Positions 42,537 through 51,454 are shown, counted from the stretch's first letter. The stretch is DNA of 62,865 bases from Terriglobia bacterium (GCA_020073365.1 JAIQFL010000012.1:1-62865), one strand, 5' to 3'. Numbers and translations are program-made. The notes: a model not told the origin generated them from the letters alone.

Positions 42537-43316
42537 ATGCCGGAACTGATGCCCGCAATCTTTTTTGGACACGGCAATCCCATGAACGCCGTACTGACTA
42601 ACGGCTACACTGAAGCCTGGCGTCGCATCGGGGGAGAAACGCGCAAGCCCAAAGCCATCCTCTCGATCTCCGCGCACTGGTATGTGCCGGGAACCGGCGT
42701 CACGATCAGCACCTCGCCGAGGACAATTCACGATTTCGGCGGCTTTCCGCCCGAGTTGTTTCGGGTGCAGTATCCCGCGCCCGGTGACCCTCAGCTTGCC
42801 CGCCGCGTCCAGAAGCTGCTCGCGCCCCTGCCGGTCACTCTCGACGACACCTGGGGACTCGATCACGGGACTTGGTCGGTGCTCGTGCATGCCTATCCGA
42901 AGGCCGATGTTCCGGTTGTTCAACTGAGCATAAATGAATCCCAGCCCGCCTCCTTCCATTTCGAGCTCGGAAAACAACTTGCGCCGCTGCGGGACGAGGG
43001 CATCCTGATCGTCGGCAGCGGAAACCTGGTCCACAATCTGCACACGTATGCCTGGGGCCGGCACATGCCTGAGCCCTATGATTGGGCGGTCAAGTTCGAG
43101 CTGGAGGCAAGACAGATGATGCTCGCCGGTGATTTCAAGCCACTGGTCGCCTATGAAAAGCTCGGCAAAGGGGCGATGCTTTCCATTCCGACGCCAGACC
43201 ACTACCTGCCGCTGCTCTATGTGATCGCAACCCGGCAACCGCGGGAAAACATCACCTTCCCTGTCGAAGGCGTCGACGGCGGATCGATCTCAATGTTGTC
43301 AGTCTCAGTAGGTTGA
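42537..43316 (+). CDS. LigB-family extradiol dioxygenase (YgiD/4,5-DOPA type)
   Basis: 259 aa. Metal-binding and catalytic histidines of the class III ring-opening dioxygenases: IFFGHGNPMNAV, ISAHWYVPG, LDHGTWSVLVHAYP and GSGNLVHNLHTY, in the YgiD order. Expected to open catechol rings using one Fe2+ or Zn2+. Ribosome site GGGAGAAGG. Followed after 9 bases by an NAD(P)-binding gene. A decayed N-terminal duplicate lies at 37009-37104. Confidence 0.9.
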   Translation: MPELMPAIFFGHGNPMNAVLTNGYTEAWRRIGGETRKPKAILSISAHWYVPGTGVTISTSPRTIHDFGGFPPELFRVQYPAPGDPQLARRVQKLLAPLPVTLDDTWGLDHGTWSVLVHAYPKADVPVVQLSINESQPASFHFELGKQLAPLRDEGILIVGSGNLVHNLHTYAWGRHMPEPYDWAVKFELEARQMMLAGDFKPLVAYEKLGKGAMLSIPTPDHYLPLLYVIATRQPRENITFPVEGVDGGSISMLSVSVG

Positions 43317-43325
43317 GGAAGTGAC

Positions 43326-43967
43326 ATGAAAGTAGTTCTGTTGGGAGCGACCGGCTTCGTTGGCTCAGCACTGCTTAAGGAAGCCCTCGACCGGGGCCAC
43401 AGGGTCACTGCAATCGTGCGCGATCCGGAGAAGCTCGACAAACGTGACGGACTCATCCCAAGAACAGGCGACGTCTACGACACCGCTTCTCTTGCGGGAT
43501 TAGTCGAGGGCAACGACGCGCTGATCAGTGCTTTCAATCCCGGATGGAAGAACCCAAATCTCTATGACGACCAGGTCCGTGGGACAAGGTCTATCATTGA
43601 GGCCGCCAAGAAGGCGGGCATCAAGCGAGTCCTCTGGGTGGGCGGGGCCGGCGGCCTGGAGGTCAAGGCCGGAGTGCGTGTGGTGGACGATCCCGCCCTG
43701 CCAGACTGGGTGAGGCCCGGTTCATTGGCGACCATCGATGCTCTGGATCAGTTACGAAAAGAACCGGACCTTGAATGGACATTTCTTGCGCCATCCGCTG
43801 AGATGAAGCCCGGTGAACGCACCGGAAAGTTCCGAATAGGGCGAGACCAGCTCTTAGTCGACTCCGCTGGCCACAGCGCGATTTCGGTGCAAGATTTTGC
43901 GGTTGCCATGATCGACGAACTGGAGCGCCCGCGTCATCTCCGTCAGCGCTTCACGGTGGGATACTGA
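43326..43967 (+). CDS. NAD(P)-binding atypical SDR (NmrA/YwnB type)
   Basis: 213 aa. Rossmann motif MKVVLLGATGFVGSALLKEA followed by the strand 3 region GDVYDTASLAGLVEGND and active-site-like KRVLWVGGAGGLEVKAG. No YxxxK pair is clear, as in many NmrA-like proteins that sense or bind NAD(P)H without catalysis. Short gap from the dioxygenase and 21 bases before the CDGSH gene. Confidence 0.88.
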   Translation: MKVVLLGATGFVGSALLKEALDRGHRVTAIVRDPEKLDKRDGLIPRTGDVYDTASLAGLVEGNDALISAFNPGWKNPNLYDDQVRGTRSIIEAAKKAGIKRVLWVGGAGGLEVKAGVRVVDDPALPDWVRPGSLATIDALDQLRKEPDLEWTFLAPSAEMKPGERTGKFRIGRDQLLVDSAGHSAISVQDFAVAMIDELERPRHLRQRFTVGY

Positions 43968-43988
43968 CCAACGAACAAGGAATTGACG

Positions 43989-44666
43989 ATGAAAAAGAAA
44001 GAACACCAAGGCGGGAAGATCGAAGTGACAAAGGATGGCCCTTACCTCGTGAGCGGTGGCGTACCGCTCGGGGAGCAGTGGATCGAAACGAATGCCGCGG
44101 GCGAATCCCTGGACTACCGGGAGGGAAAAACTTATCCAGCGACACAACAATATGCTCTCTGCCGCTGCGGTCAGTCTGGAAACAAACCGTTTTGCGACGG
44201 CACTCACAAGAAGGTCTCGTTCGACGGCGCCGAAACAGCCAGCCGCGCACCCTACAGCGACCGTGCGCAGACGATCGAGGGGCCAACAATGCTCCTCACC
44301 GACGTTGAGAATCTGTGCGCCTTTGCAAGGTTTTGTGACCCGAAAGGCCAGGTGTGGAACCTTGTCCAACAAGCGGATACCCCTGAAACTCGAAAACTCG
44401 TCGAGCACGAGGCCGGGCATTGCCCTTCCGGCCGGTTAGTGGTATGGGATCGAGCAACGGGTGAAGCCATCGAACCGAAATTCGAACCCTTCCTTGGGTT
44501 GATCGAGGACACGGCCAAAAAGGTCAGAGGCCCGATCTGGGTGCGGGGGGGTATTCCGGTTGTTTCCGTTGATGGCGAAACCTATGAGGTCCGAAACCGG
44601 ATGACTCTGTGCCGATGCGGCCGGTCCGCGAATAAACCTTTTTGCGACGGATCGCATGCCGCATGA
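43989..44666 (+). CDS. Double CDGSH iron-sulfur protein
   Basis: 225 aa. Two CDGSH zinc-finger-type [2Fe-2S] sites: CRCGQSGNKPFCDGTH near residue 58 and CRCGRSANKPFCDGSH near the C-terminus, both with the 3Cys-1His ligands, each preceded by a DUF1271-like or ligand-binding segment (GPYLVSGGVPLGEQWI, GPIWVRGGIPVVSVDG). Between them is a middle domain with CAFARFCDP and GHCPSGRLV. ATG 43989 chosen over TTG 43983. Likely electron transfer or redox sensing. Confidence 0.9.
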   Translation: MKKKEHQGGKIEVTKDGPYLVSGGVPLGEQWIETNAAGESLDYREGKTYPATQQYALCRCGQSGNKPFCDGTHKKVSFDGAETASRAPYSDRAQTIEGPTMLLTDVENLCAFARFCDPKGQVWNLVQQADTPETRKLVEHEAGHCPSGRLVVWDRATGEAIEPKFEPFLGLIEDTAKKVRGPIWVRGGIPVVSVDGETYEVRNRMTLCRCGRSANKPFCDGSHAA

Positions 44667-44692
44667 GTTCGTCTGAGTGGGAAGGGAAAGCT

Positions 44693-46303
44693 ATGAACCG
44701 AAAAACGCTCCCTGCAAGCGTGGCCCTCGTCGCGCTCGGAATTGCGGCATGCACTAAGGCTCCCGGACCCGGATCGACGGGACGTATCGATGCTGCAGGC
44801 ATGCGGAAAATCGGCACCGTCGATGAGCGGTTCCAGTCGTACAACGTCGAGATGGTCGAAGTCATTGGTGGAAGATTCTGGAAGCCTTACAGGGATATCG
44901 ACGCTCTTCTCAAGGCGCAGTCTTCCGTCACCCAGTCCAACAAGGATGCAGCGGCCGTCCCGGCGGGTATGGACCCGAATTTGTACCAGCAGCGCCCTCC
45001 GATTGACCTCACCAACCCGCGTTTGCGCAAGCTTGCAGCGGCCCTGGGACCGGCCTATGTAAGAGTCAGCGGAACGTGGGCAAACACTGCCTACTTCCAG
45101 AATTCCGATCAGCCCGCACCAAAGACGCCTCCAAAGGGTTTCGGCGGAGTATTAACCCGCCGGCAATGGAAGGGAGTCATCGATTTTTCTCACGCCGTGG
45201 ATGCGAAACTCGTCACATCCTTCGCCACAAGCCCGGGAACCAGAAATCCCGCCGGCGTCTGGACTCCGGACCAGGCACGCCAACTCCTTGCTTACACCAA
45301 ATCCGTTGGTGGCAGCATTGCCGCCGCCGAATACATGAACGAACCTACCTATGCGGAGATGGGTGGTGCCCCGAAAGGCTACGATGCAGCGGCGTTTGGG
45401 CGCGATTTTTCCGTCTTCCTTCCCTTCGTGAAGAACGCTGCACCCGATATGCTCGTCCTTGGCCCCGGCGGCGTCGGAGAGGGAATTCCGCTCGCTCCCA
45501 TCGGGCTCGCCGGGAGCATTATCAAGTCTGAAGACATTCTGAAGGCCACCGGACCCCAGTTCGATGGATTCTCCTATCACTCTTACGGGGCGACGTCGAA
45601 GCGTTGCGCCTCCATGGGACCCGCATCGCAGACAAGCGCTGAGGCAGCTCTTTCAGAAGACTTCCTCTCCCGCGCAGACCGAATCGAGGCCTTTTATGCG
45701 GGCCTCCGCGATACGTTCGAGCCGGGTAAACCGCTCTGGCTCACCGAAACAGCGGACGCAGCTTGCGGGGGAAATCCCTCGGCCTCGACGTTTCTCGATA
45801 GCTTTCGCTATCTCGATCAGCTCGGGCGGATGTCCAAACGGGGCGTCCAGGTGCATATGCACAACACGCTCGCGTCCAGCGACTACGGCTTGCTCGATGA
45901 CAATACGCTGATGCCGCGGCCGAACTATTGGGCGGCTTTGTTCTGGCACAAATTCATGGGCACGACGGTCCTGGATCCGGGTCTTTCGACCACATCAAAC
46001 TTGCACCTCTACTCCCACTGCCTGCGCGGACAGCCCGGAGGGGTAGCGCTGCTGGCGATCAATACAGACCCATCTGCGTCCCAATCGGTTGATCTTGCCA
46101 TCGCGGCAGAGCGGTATACTTTGACGGCCCCGGGTCTGGATGCGACGAATATGCAACTGAACGGGAGCGAGCTGAAGCTGGAAGAGGACGATGCGATGCC
46201 GAGGTTGACTGGCATCTCCACGGGTACCGGTCGTCTCACGTTCTCGCCGGCCACGATCACGTTCCTCGCTATTCCGAACGCGAACAATGCTAATTGCCAC
46301 TAA
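44693..46303 (+). CDS. GH79-like (heparanase-type) lipoprotein
   Basis: 536 aa with lipoprotein signal (ALGIAAC lipobox). TIM-barrel glycosidase features of the GH79 heparanase branch: general acid/base in AAEYMNEPTYAEMGG and nucleophile in LWLTETADAACGG, with FDGFSYHSYGATSKRC and a C-terminal beta domain (HLYSHCLRGQPGGVALLAIN). Heparanases cut beta-glucuronide links in acidic polysaccharides; the substrate here is unknown. Anchored outside the cell. Overlaps none of its neighbours; ribosome site GGGAAGGG. Confidence 0.85.
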   Translation: MNRKTLPASVALVALGIAACTKAPGPGSTGRIDAAGMRKIGTVDERFQSYNVEMVEVIGGRFWKPYRDIDALLKAQSSVTQSNKDAAAVPAGMDPNLYQQRPPIDLTNPRLRKLAAALGPAYVRVSGTWANTAYFQNSDQPAPKTPPKGFGGVLTRRQWKGVIDFSHAVDAKLVTSFATSPGTRNPAGVWTPDQARQLLAYTKSVGGSIAAAEYMNEPTYAEMGGAPKGYDAAAFGRDFSVFLPFVKNAAPDMLVLGPGGVGEGIPLAPIGLAGSIIKSEDILKATGPQFDGFSYHSYGATSKRCASMGPASQTSAEAALSEDFLSRADRIEAFYAGLRDTFEPGKPLWLTETADAACGGNPSASTFLDSFRYLDQLGRMSKRGVQVHMHNTLASSDYGLLDDNTLMPRPNYWAALFWHKFMGTTVLDPGLSTTSNLHLYSHCLRGQPGGVALLAINTDPSASQSVDLAIAAERYTLTAPGLDATNMQLNGSELKLEEDDAMPRLTGISTGTGRLTFSPATITFLAIPNANNANCH

Positions 46304-46967
46304 CTCAGATTCCGATCGTATCGGCCCTCTTCAGTGCTTCATGCCTGAGTGAGACGTGCAGATCGTCAGCCTGCGATGTGTGCCCATTTCGATGGGCGAA
46401 GAAATTTCTAAATACGGAAAGGTCGTTGAATACGTTCTGACTGAGCGAGAATGCTTGCCCAATCTGAACTTGGATCGAGTAGCCGACATTCCCGCACACC
46501 CTCATCAAGACATTTGGACATGCCAAGCGGGTTCATCTCTCCTATGCCAGATCCCCTGAGCGCTAGGTCTTGCCCGGCTGTTGATGCAGGCGATCGCTGC
46601 ACCGAGAGCGTCGGATTTCCTTTCATCAAAACCGGCACCCTCTTCTGGTGGCAAGAACGTTCCAACCCACCCATTCGTACGGGCTCAACTTTACACTAAG
46701 ACCGATTGTCCTATCCCTTAGCCGCATGTGAAGTGCGATCCGAGAAAGCTGGTTCCAGGTCCAGCTTCGCCCGCCGGTTTCCGGCTCAAATGCCGGAATC
46801 CAATCCGCCGGCCAATTTCTAAAGAGAGCAGCGTTTCCGGCAAACAGAACAAGAGCCGCGAGCAGGATCTCGATGGACGTAATGACGATTCTCCGGCACC
46901 ACGCATCTGACTTGCGACAGGAGCGCATTGATGACAGCCAGGGCCGGGGTGCCGGGTACCGTCAGTG
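46304..46967. other. No recognisable gene
   Basis: 660 bases of short frames on both strands without known motifs. AT content is slightly higher near 46390-46440. May hold decayed genes, but I cannot name one. Confidence 0.45.
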
Positions 46968-47189
46968 CTACGAACCGTTCGAATCCCGGCTCTGCACCTC
47001 TCGTTCCGCTCGGAACCAGTCTTCCTCCGGCGATCCGTCAGGACGTCCTCTCGATTCCCAGAATTCGTAAGCCAGTTGAGCGATTTCTTGCTGAATTCCT
47101 GGTTCGGAGAGTGCGAGGTCAACGGAATCCTCGTGTAGTCTCTCCAGCGGATCAGGTTCAGCGGCCATCTTCACCGCTTGCTTTGACAT
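46968..47189 (-). CDS. DUF2934-family small protein
   Basis: 73 aa behind AAAGGAGGTCGTTC. Core IQQEIAQLAYEFWESRGRPD followed by GSPEEDWFRAE is the DUF2934 signature (helix, RGRP.GS, DW). Function unknown; the family is common in soil Acidobacteriota and Proteobacteria. It follows the BON gene by 39 bases on the same strand, so probably one transcript. Confidence 0.8.
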   Translation of the reverse strand: MSKQAVKMAAEPDPLERLHEDSVDLALSEPGIQQEIAQLAYEFWESRGRPDGSPEEDWFRAEREVQSRDSNGS

Positions 47190-47228
47190 GAACGACCTCC
47201 TTTCGGCTGGTCAACGAGCGTACTCAAG

Positions 47229-47750
47229 TCATTTTTCTACGCGCAGGTTGTTTTTTACGCTGAACGCCCCACGCACGCCTTGGGCGGCGATCTCAGCCAT
47301 ATTTTTATCGCCTTCGTTGGCCACCACGCCTTCCAGCGTGATGTTCCCGTTCTTGACGATGATATGGATCGGCGGCACGGCGCCCAACTGATAGCGTTGA
47401 AGCGGTGCTTTCGAAAAGATGGTGCGATAGGCCGCCAAACGGATACGGTCGTCGTTGGGAGACAGCGGCAGGACCTCGATCTGGTTATCCACGGTCTCGA
47501 CGCCCTCGATCTTCTTGATCACACTCTCGGCGTCGCTCTTGAGCGTCGGCCGCGTCACCTGGCCGAACAACGTCACTTTCGGACCGTCCACCCGGTAGGC
47601 GAGGTTGTCGAACACGTCATAATACGGCAACATGACCAGCTCGTGACGAACTTCCTTCGTGATACGTTCTTCGGCCCTCTGGGATGTTTGAGCCGCGAGG
47701 ACCGTGGCCACAACGACGATCATGCCCGGGAAAAACAGTTTCCTGGTCAT
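47229..47750 (-). CDS. Exported double-BON protein, intact copy
   Basis: 173 aa from ATG 47750 behind GGAGGTGATTCTG. Signal peptide MTRKLFFPGMIVVVATVLAA. Two BON modules: YYDVFDNLAYRVDGPKVTLF to GVETVDNQIEVLPLS, and DRIRLAAYRTIFSKAPLQRY to IHIIVKNGNITLEGVVANEG, with the conserved central glycines. BON domains bind phospholipid and stabilise the outer membrane under osmotic stress (OsmY type). The near-identical copy at 18832-19355 is frameshifted. Confidence 0.9.
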   Translation of the reverse strand: MTRKLFFPGMIVVVATVLAAQTSQRAEERITKEVRHELVMLPYYDVFDNLAYRVDGPKVTLFGQVTRPTLKSDAESVIKKIEGVETVDNQIEVLPLSPNDDRIRLAAYRTIFSKAPLQRYQLGAVPPIHIIVKNGNITLEGVVANEGDKNMAEIAAQGVRGAFSVKNNLRVEK

Positions 47751-47780
47751 CAGAATCACCTCCACCAAATCCTACCTCTA

Positions 47781-48341
47781 CTACGGTACCGCCGGCGCAA
47801 GCCGGTAATACTCCAGGCGCTGCCGGGGTCCTGGCGGCTCCTGCGCCCAGCACACTGGCCCGGCAGTTAGCGCCCCGGAAGCGACAGCCCGCCATCGCAG
47901 CTCCCCTCCCTTGTCGCGAAACAACACCTCCAGTTTTCCCGTGCCGCCACGCCAGCCGGTGGGGGCGTTGGTCGCGCCGACGATGTCCGCTCCGGCCGGC
48001 AGAACATCGGTAACCGGTGAATCGCGTAGCGTTGGTGGTGCGCACCCCAGCACCGTTCCGTTGCCGTCAATGGCGAGCGGCAGACCCCACACTGTGCCAG
48101 CGCCGTCGCGGAACAGACCGACGCGATCGCCGGTCCCATGTTGATCGTGTGTCGGGTGATTGGCAGCCGCGATCAGCGGGCCGTATAGGGCCTCCAGTTG
48201 CGCGACCGGCACATAAGGAGCGCGCGGCGGCTCCGGCCGCCCGCCGCAACCGGCCAGGACAACGGCAGCCCCGGCCGCGATCCAGTTCCTGGCCGCGAGC
48301 GACGAAGAAGTTCGAGAAATATTCATAACTGCGCTTATCAT
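47781..48341 (-). CDS. Hypothetical lipoprotein
   Basis: 186 aa from ATG 48341 (MISAVMNISRTSSSLAARNW), with a lipobox AAVVLAGCGG. Mature part GRPEPPRAPYVPVAQLEALY to EYYRLAPAVP has one likely beta-rich fold (VGLFRDGAGTVWGLPLAIDG, GKLEVLFRDKGGELRWRAVA). No family recognised. The frame remains open upstream into the SYLF relic, but the signal peptide shows the true start. The BON gene follows 30 bases on. Confidence 0.68.
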   Translation of the reverse strand: MISAVMNISRTSSSLAARNWIAAGAAVVLAGCGGRPEPPRAPYVPVAQLEALYGPLIAAANHPTHDQHGTGDRVGLFRDGAGTVWGLPLAIDGNGTVLGCAPPTLRDSPVTDVLPAGADIVGATNAPTGWRGGTGKLEVLFRDKGGELRWRAVASGALTAGPVCWAQEPPGPRQRLEYYRLAPAVP

Positions 48342-48414
48342 AGTCGCTCCGCCAGGGCGCCGCGCCACTCTTTGAGCGTTTGGCGTAACTCGTGCCCATC
48401 GCATTTTTCGATGG

Positions 48415-49083
48415 AAGGCGGCTGGAACTACGGGCAAACACTTGGACAAGAGCGCCAGCAACTTCTCTCCGCCAGGCGTCGGCTTGACCTTGGGATCCCG
48501 AACAATCTCCTTCGTAGTCAGCCGCTGATTGTACACGGCCTTGTTGGCATCCAGGTCTTCTCTCAGCGTCGCGCCCTGCAGTGCGACGCCCGCGAACAGG
48601 CCGCGCGACCGCGAATAGGATAGGATCTCGGCGCGCATCAGGGCCTAGGTCTCGGCCGTTGCGGTGCGGCCCACCGGACCGGCCGCCGCCTCCGCGGCAC
48701 CACCGACCGTGAACTTGCTCGCCATCATCTTGTCGGCGCCGCGGGAATTCATCACCAGCATGATCACGTCGGTTTCCGTCACGCCCAGTTGAAGGCCGAA
48801 ACTGCCGCCTTCCACCCGAACGGTTGCCGGCGCGCTCCAACCTTCCCCGCCGTTCTTCCGGCACGTAAGGTAACCCTTGCCGTAGCGCGCGCCGAAGATA
48901 TATAGAAGCGCCCTTCTTAAGATCAGGGATAATCACGCAGTTGGCCTGGTCCAGCAGGTTTTGGGGAATCGCCTTGTCAGGCGTGCTCATCACCTCTTCG
49001 AGGACCGATGCGGCGTCCTCCAGGCGCTGCTTATGCTTTGTCGCGCCGAACGCGACGCCGGCTACGGTGGCGACGAGCGTCAA
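48415..49083 (-). pseudogene. SYLF (Ysc84)-domain lipid-binding protein, broken
   Basis: Signal peptide MTLVATVAGVAFGATKHKQR, then LEEVMSTPDKAIPQNLLDQA and CVIIPDLKKGA. A one-base shift near 48905 moves to YIFGARYGKGYLTCRKNG, GEGWSAPATVRVEGGSFGLQ and VIMLVMNSRGADKMM; a TAG at 48645-48647 interrupts before MRAEILSYSRSRGLFAGVAL and EKLLALLSK. All SYLF regions are present, so one shift and one stop separate it from a normal gene. SYLF proteins bind phosphoinositides or lipids at membranes; here exported. Confidence 0.78.
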
Positions 49084-49600
49084 TAAGATTACTGCGAAGT
49101 GCCAAAAAATTCATAAAAGGTTCACCTTTGCCCCTTACGGTAGCATTACCGTTTCCTGAGTCGTGAACGTGAGGACCGTCTCCGACGGGGGCGGACCTGT
49201 TGTCCGATACCAGCGAACAAGGAATTCAAAAACCGAATGCGCCAAGGCGTGGAGGACGATGCGCAAACGGCAGGAGTAGCCAACCCACCTGCTTTTCCAC
49301 CGTTTCAAAACCCCATCTGTTGAGGTCGTTTGGGGCTTCCCTCGGGCCAAGAGCAGATTCCCCAAGTTGTTGGAAAGGCTGAGAAAGTAGAAAACGAAAT
49401 AGAGAGAGCTTTTGGAACGGAGCTTCACGCGCCCAAGGCAAATGCGTCGCTGGCGTCCTGCGACGGAAACGCATCGGCAATCCTTAGGATGGATTTCGCT
49501 TGCTATACCCTCCATTTACCCTCCATTAAGGTATGCTCGGAAACGAACTATCGTTTTGCTGGCGTTTTTCATACCCTGAATCAACGCCATGCGCAGTTAT
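49084..49600. other. Degenerate stretch before the toxin-antitoxin remnant
   Basis: No intact gene. Includes the first copy of an inverted repeat (separate feature). Frames on the minus strand end in PSETVLTFTTQE, unrecognised. Confidence 0.45.
49347..49440 (+). repeat. Inverted repeat flanking the integrase, left copy
   Basis: AGCAGATTCCCCAAGTTGTTG at 49352-49372 recurs in reverse orientation at 51861-51881; about 70 bases further on, GCGCCCAAGGCA is also shared. Coding trace QIPQVV in both. The segment between is more diverged here. Confidence 0.6.
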
Positions 49601-49601
49601 G

Positions 49602-49703
49602 TTACTGAAAACAAAACGTTGCCCAACCTCCCAAGCTGGACGCCAGGGTTTGCCCGATCAGAGTGAGGCAATTGATTGGAGAGGTGCCTGCGATGACGAC
49701 CAT
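49602..49703 (-). pseudogene. PIN-like (DUF3368) toxin, 5' end only
   Basis: 33 codons from ATG 49703, 13 bases after the antitoxin stop: MVVIAGTSPINCLTLIGQTL. The start matches DUF3368 toxins (usually VVADTSPINYL-LIG), but the first catalytic acidic residue Asp is Gly, and similarity ends at LIGQ, followed by a stop. The nuclease domain is gone. Confidence 0.62.
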
Positions 49704-49716
49704 TGAGAGGCCGATC

Positions 49717-49992
49717 TCAGGGCCGAGCCTCTCTCATTCGGAGGTCCCGAAGAGTCTCGCGGTCGAGTTCGAAATCCGCGGCCGAGTAGTCGAAGACTTC
49801 GTGCTCCTTTAGAAAGGCGTCGACCTCCATCTGCGTCTCGAAAACAAGGAGCCGCCGAAGCTGTGCAGCGGTGAGGGCACGCGACCGATATGCCTCGAGT
49901 GCTAGGCTTTCGAGCGCTGCACGAGGCAGGTCCTTCCACTTCGACTCAAGCCTTACGACGATGTCCTCCGGCAGCTCTATCGTAATCTGCAT
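49717..49992 (-). CDS. UPF0175-family antitoxin
   Basis: 91 aa, MQITIELPEDIVVRLESKWK, then LPRAALESLALEAYRSRALT and VDAFLKEHEVFDYSAADFEL. UPF0175 proteins are antitoxins of DUF3368/PIN-type toxins and usually bind their own operator through the N-terminal strand-helix-helix. Complete, with GGAGGGACGGG before ATG 49992. Its toxin partner downstream is truncated, so the antitoxin is now an orphan. Confidence 0.82.
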   Translation of the reverse strand: MQITIELPEDIVVRLESKWKDLPRAALESLALEAYRSRALTAAQLRRLLVFETQMEVDAFLKEHEVFDYSAADFELDRETLRDLRMREARP

Positions 49993-50090
49993 GGTTGCCC
50001 GTCCCTCCTGTCAATTGTCTCAGGAGCAATTCTCCTCGGCCACTCGGACCGGCGCGTCAACCGCAAACTATGCGCGTACTCTCGCTACGC

Positions 50091-51335
50091 TCAGGTACCG
50101 GGGTGTAGCGCGCCGGCCGGAACCGGCCCTTCGGCGCCGGCATTCGATCGTCCTCCCTTCCGAAGAGAACGCGTTTCGCGCGCTGCAGACTTTCGCGGCG
50201 CCGGGGCGGCCTTCCCGACAGACGGAATAGTCACCAGGTCCAACTCGTCGTGAACATCGGTGGCTGGCGCCAGATAGCGCATCGTGGTCTCCAGGGACTT
50301 GTGGCCCATCCAGTGCTGCACGGTCCGTACATCGAATCCCCTGCGCAGCATTCCCGTAGCATAGGTCGAACGAAATGTCTTCAGATCAAACCTTGTCGGG
50401 TCGAGTTTGGCGCGCTTCGCGATAGATTTGCAGTGATCGAGCATGTGCTGCTCCCGGTTTCCGGTAGGGGATGGGAACACAAATTGGCAGTTCGGGCGAT
50501 GCGTATGCTTCCGAAGCTCTTCGATGAGTTCAACCGGGGCCGGAATCTCACGATCTTCCCATCGCTTCGGGTAGAATCCCAGTTCCGGTTTCGAGGTCAC
50601 CCGAACAGCCCGCAACTCGAAGTTCACGTCGCTCCAGCGCAGGAACATCACTTCCTGCTCACGGAAACCGGTCAGCAGAAACGTGGCGAACAAGGCGCGT
50701 TCCTGATCGGAGCAAACAGCAAAGAAGCGGGCAAGCTCTTCGTGACGGTAGATCTTCACCAGAGGCGTAATGCGCTCGGGTAGTGGCAGCTCTTTCGTGA
50801 TCCCGCTCCTGCCATGACGCTTGAGAAATTGCGCGACGATGACGGCGTTGTGCAGGATCGTATTGGACCCCAAGCCATGATCTTTCTTGAGTGTCACGAC
50901 GAAGCGCGTCAGATCGTCACCGGAGATCGCGTCGATCGAACTGCAGTCGCGGAAGAATTCACCGAAGCGGTTGAGCACGGCTTCATATTTGCGATGAGTG
51001 TTGGGTTTTTTCAGCGCTTCGATCTGCTCCAGGTATTTCGTGATGGCGACGTGCAATGCAGGTTTCTTGACAGTTTCGCCGGCTGTTTCAAAACCGGGGA
51101 TACCCAGTTTGCGGCCTTCCAGTTCATGGTGCTTGCGCCGCTGTACCTCAAGTGCCTGAGCGGCGGTGACGCCAGCACTCACACGACGGCGAGTGCCGCC
51201 CACGTACCACTCGACATAGTAGCGGCCGTCGGCGATGGCGTTCCAGTCGTAGCTGCCTTTGGCATTCCGGGGGATGGAAAACATCTTCCAGCGGCCGCCA
51301 ATTTTGATGCGTTTGACGATGTTGACTCGCGACAA
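50091..51335 (-). CDS. Tyrosine recombinase (phage-type integrase)
   Basis: 414 aa from TTG 51335, chosen for CAGGAGAGACAT directly before it. N-terminal arm and SAM-like core-binding domain (HVAITKYLEQIEALKKPNTH), then the catalytic domain: box I TGFREQEVMFLRW (Arg), RSTYATGML (second Arg), HWMGHKSLETTMRYL with the Tyr nucleophile. The His of the HxxR box is Lys (LKTFR), seen in some divergent integrases. C-terminal 45 residues are basic and low complexity. A tRNA-Gly half sits 86 bases upstream, the classical integrase-att layout. Confidence 0.88.
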   Translation of the reverse strand: MSRVNIVKRIKIGGRWKMFSIPRNAKGSYDWNAIADGRYYVEWYVGGTRRRVSAGVTAAQALEVQRRKHHELEGRKLGIPGFETAGETVKKPALHVAITKYLEQIEALKKPNTHRKYEAVLNRFGEFFRDCSSIDAISGDDLTRFVVTLKKDHGLGSNTILHNAVIVAQFLKRHGRSGITKELPLPERITPLVKIYRHEELARFFAVCSDQERALFATFLLTGFREQEVMFLRWSDVNFELRAVRVTSKPELGFYPKRWEDREIPAPVELIEELRKHTHRPNCQFVFPSPTGNREQHMLDHCKSIAKRAKLDPTRFDLKTFRSTYATGMLRRGFDVRTVQHWMGHKSLETTMRYLAPATDVHDELDLVTIPSVGKAAPAPRKSAARETRSLRKGGRSNAGAEGPVPAGALHPGT

Positions 51336-51420
51336 AATGTCTCTCCTGCGAGCCGCATCTTTGCGGACAGCAAGGGAGACAGCACATGGTCTAAATGACA
51401 GAAAACAAAGGGGGTGGGTA

Positions 51421-51454
<34 letters not shown>

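Noticed and set aside
47781..48638. A single 285-residue protein joining a SYLF tail and a lipoprotein
   Set aside because: A lipoprotein signal peptide starts at 48341 and the SYLF part belongs to a broken upstream gene; the open frame is a read-through coincidence.
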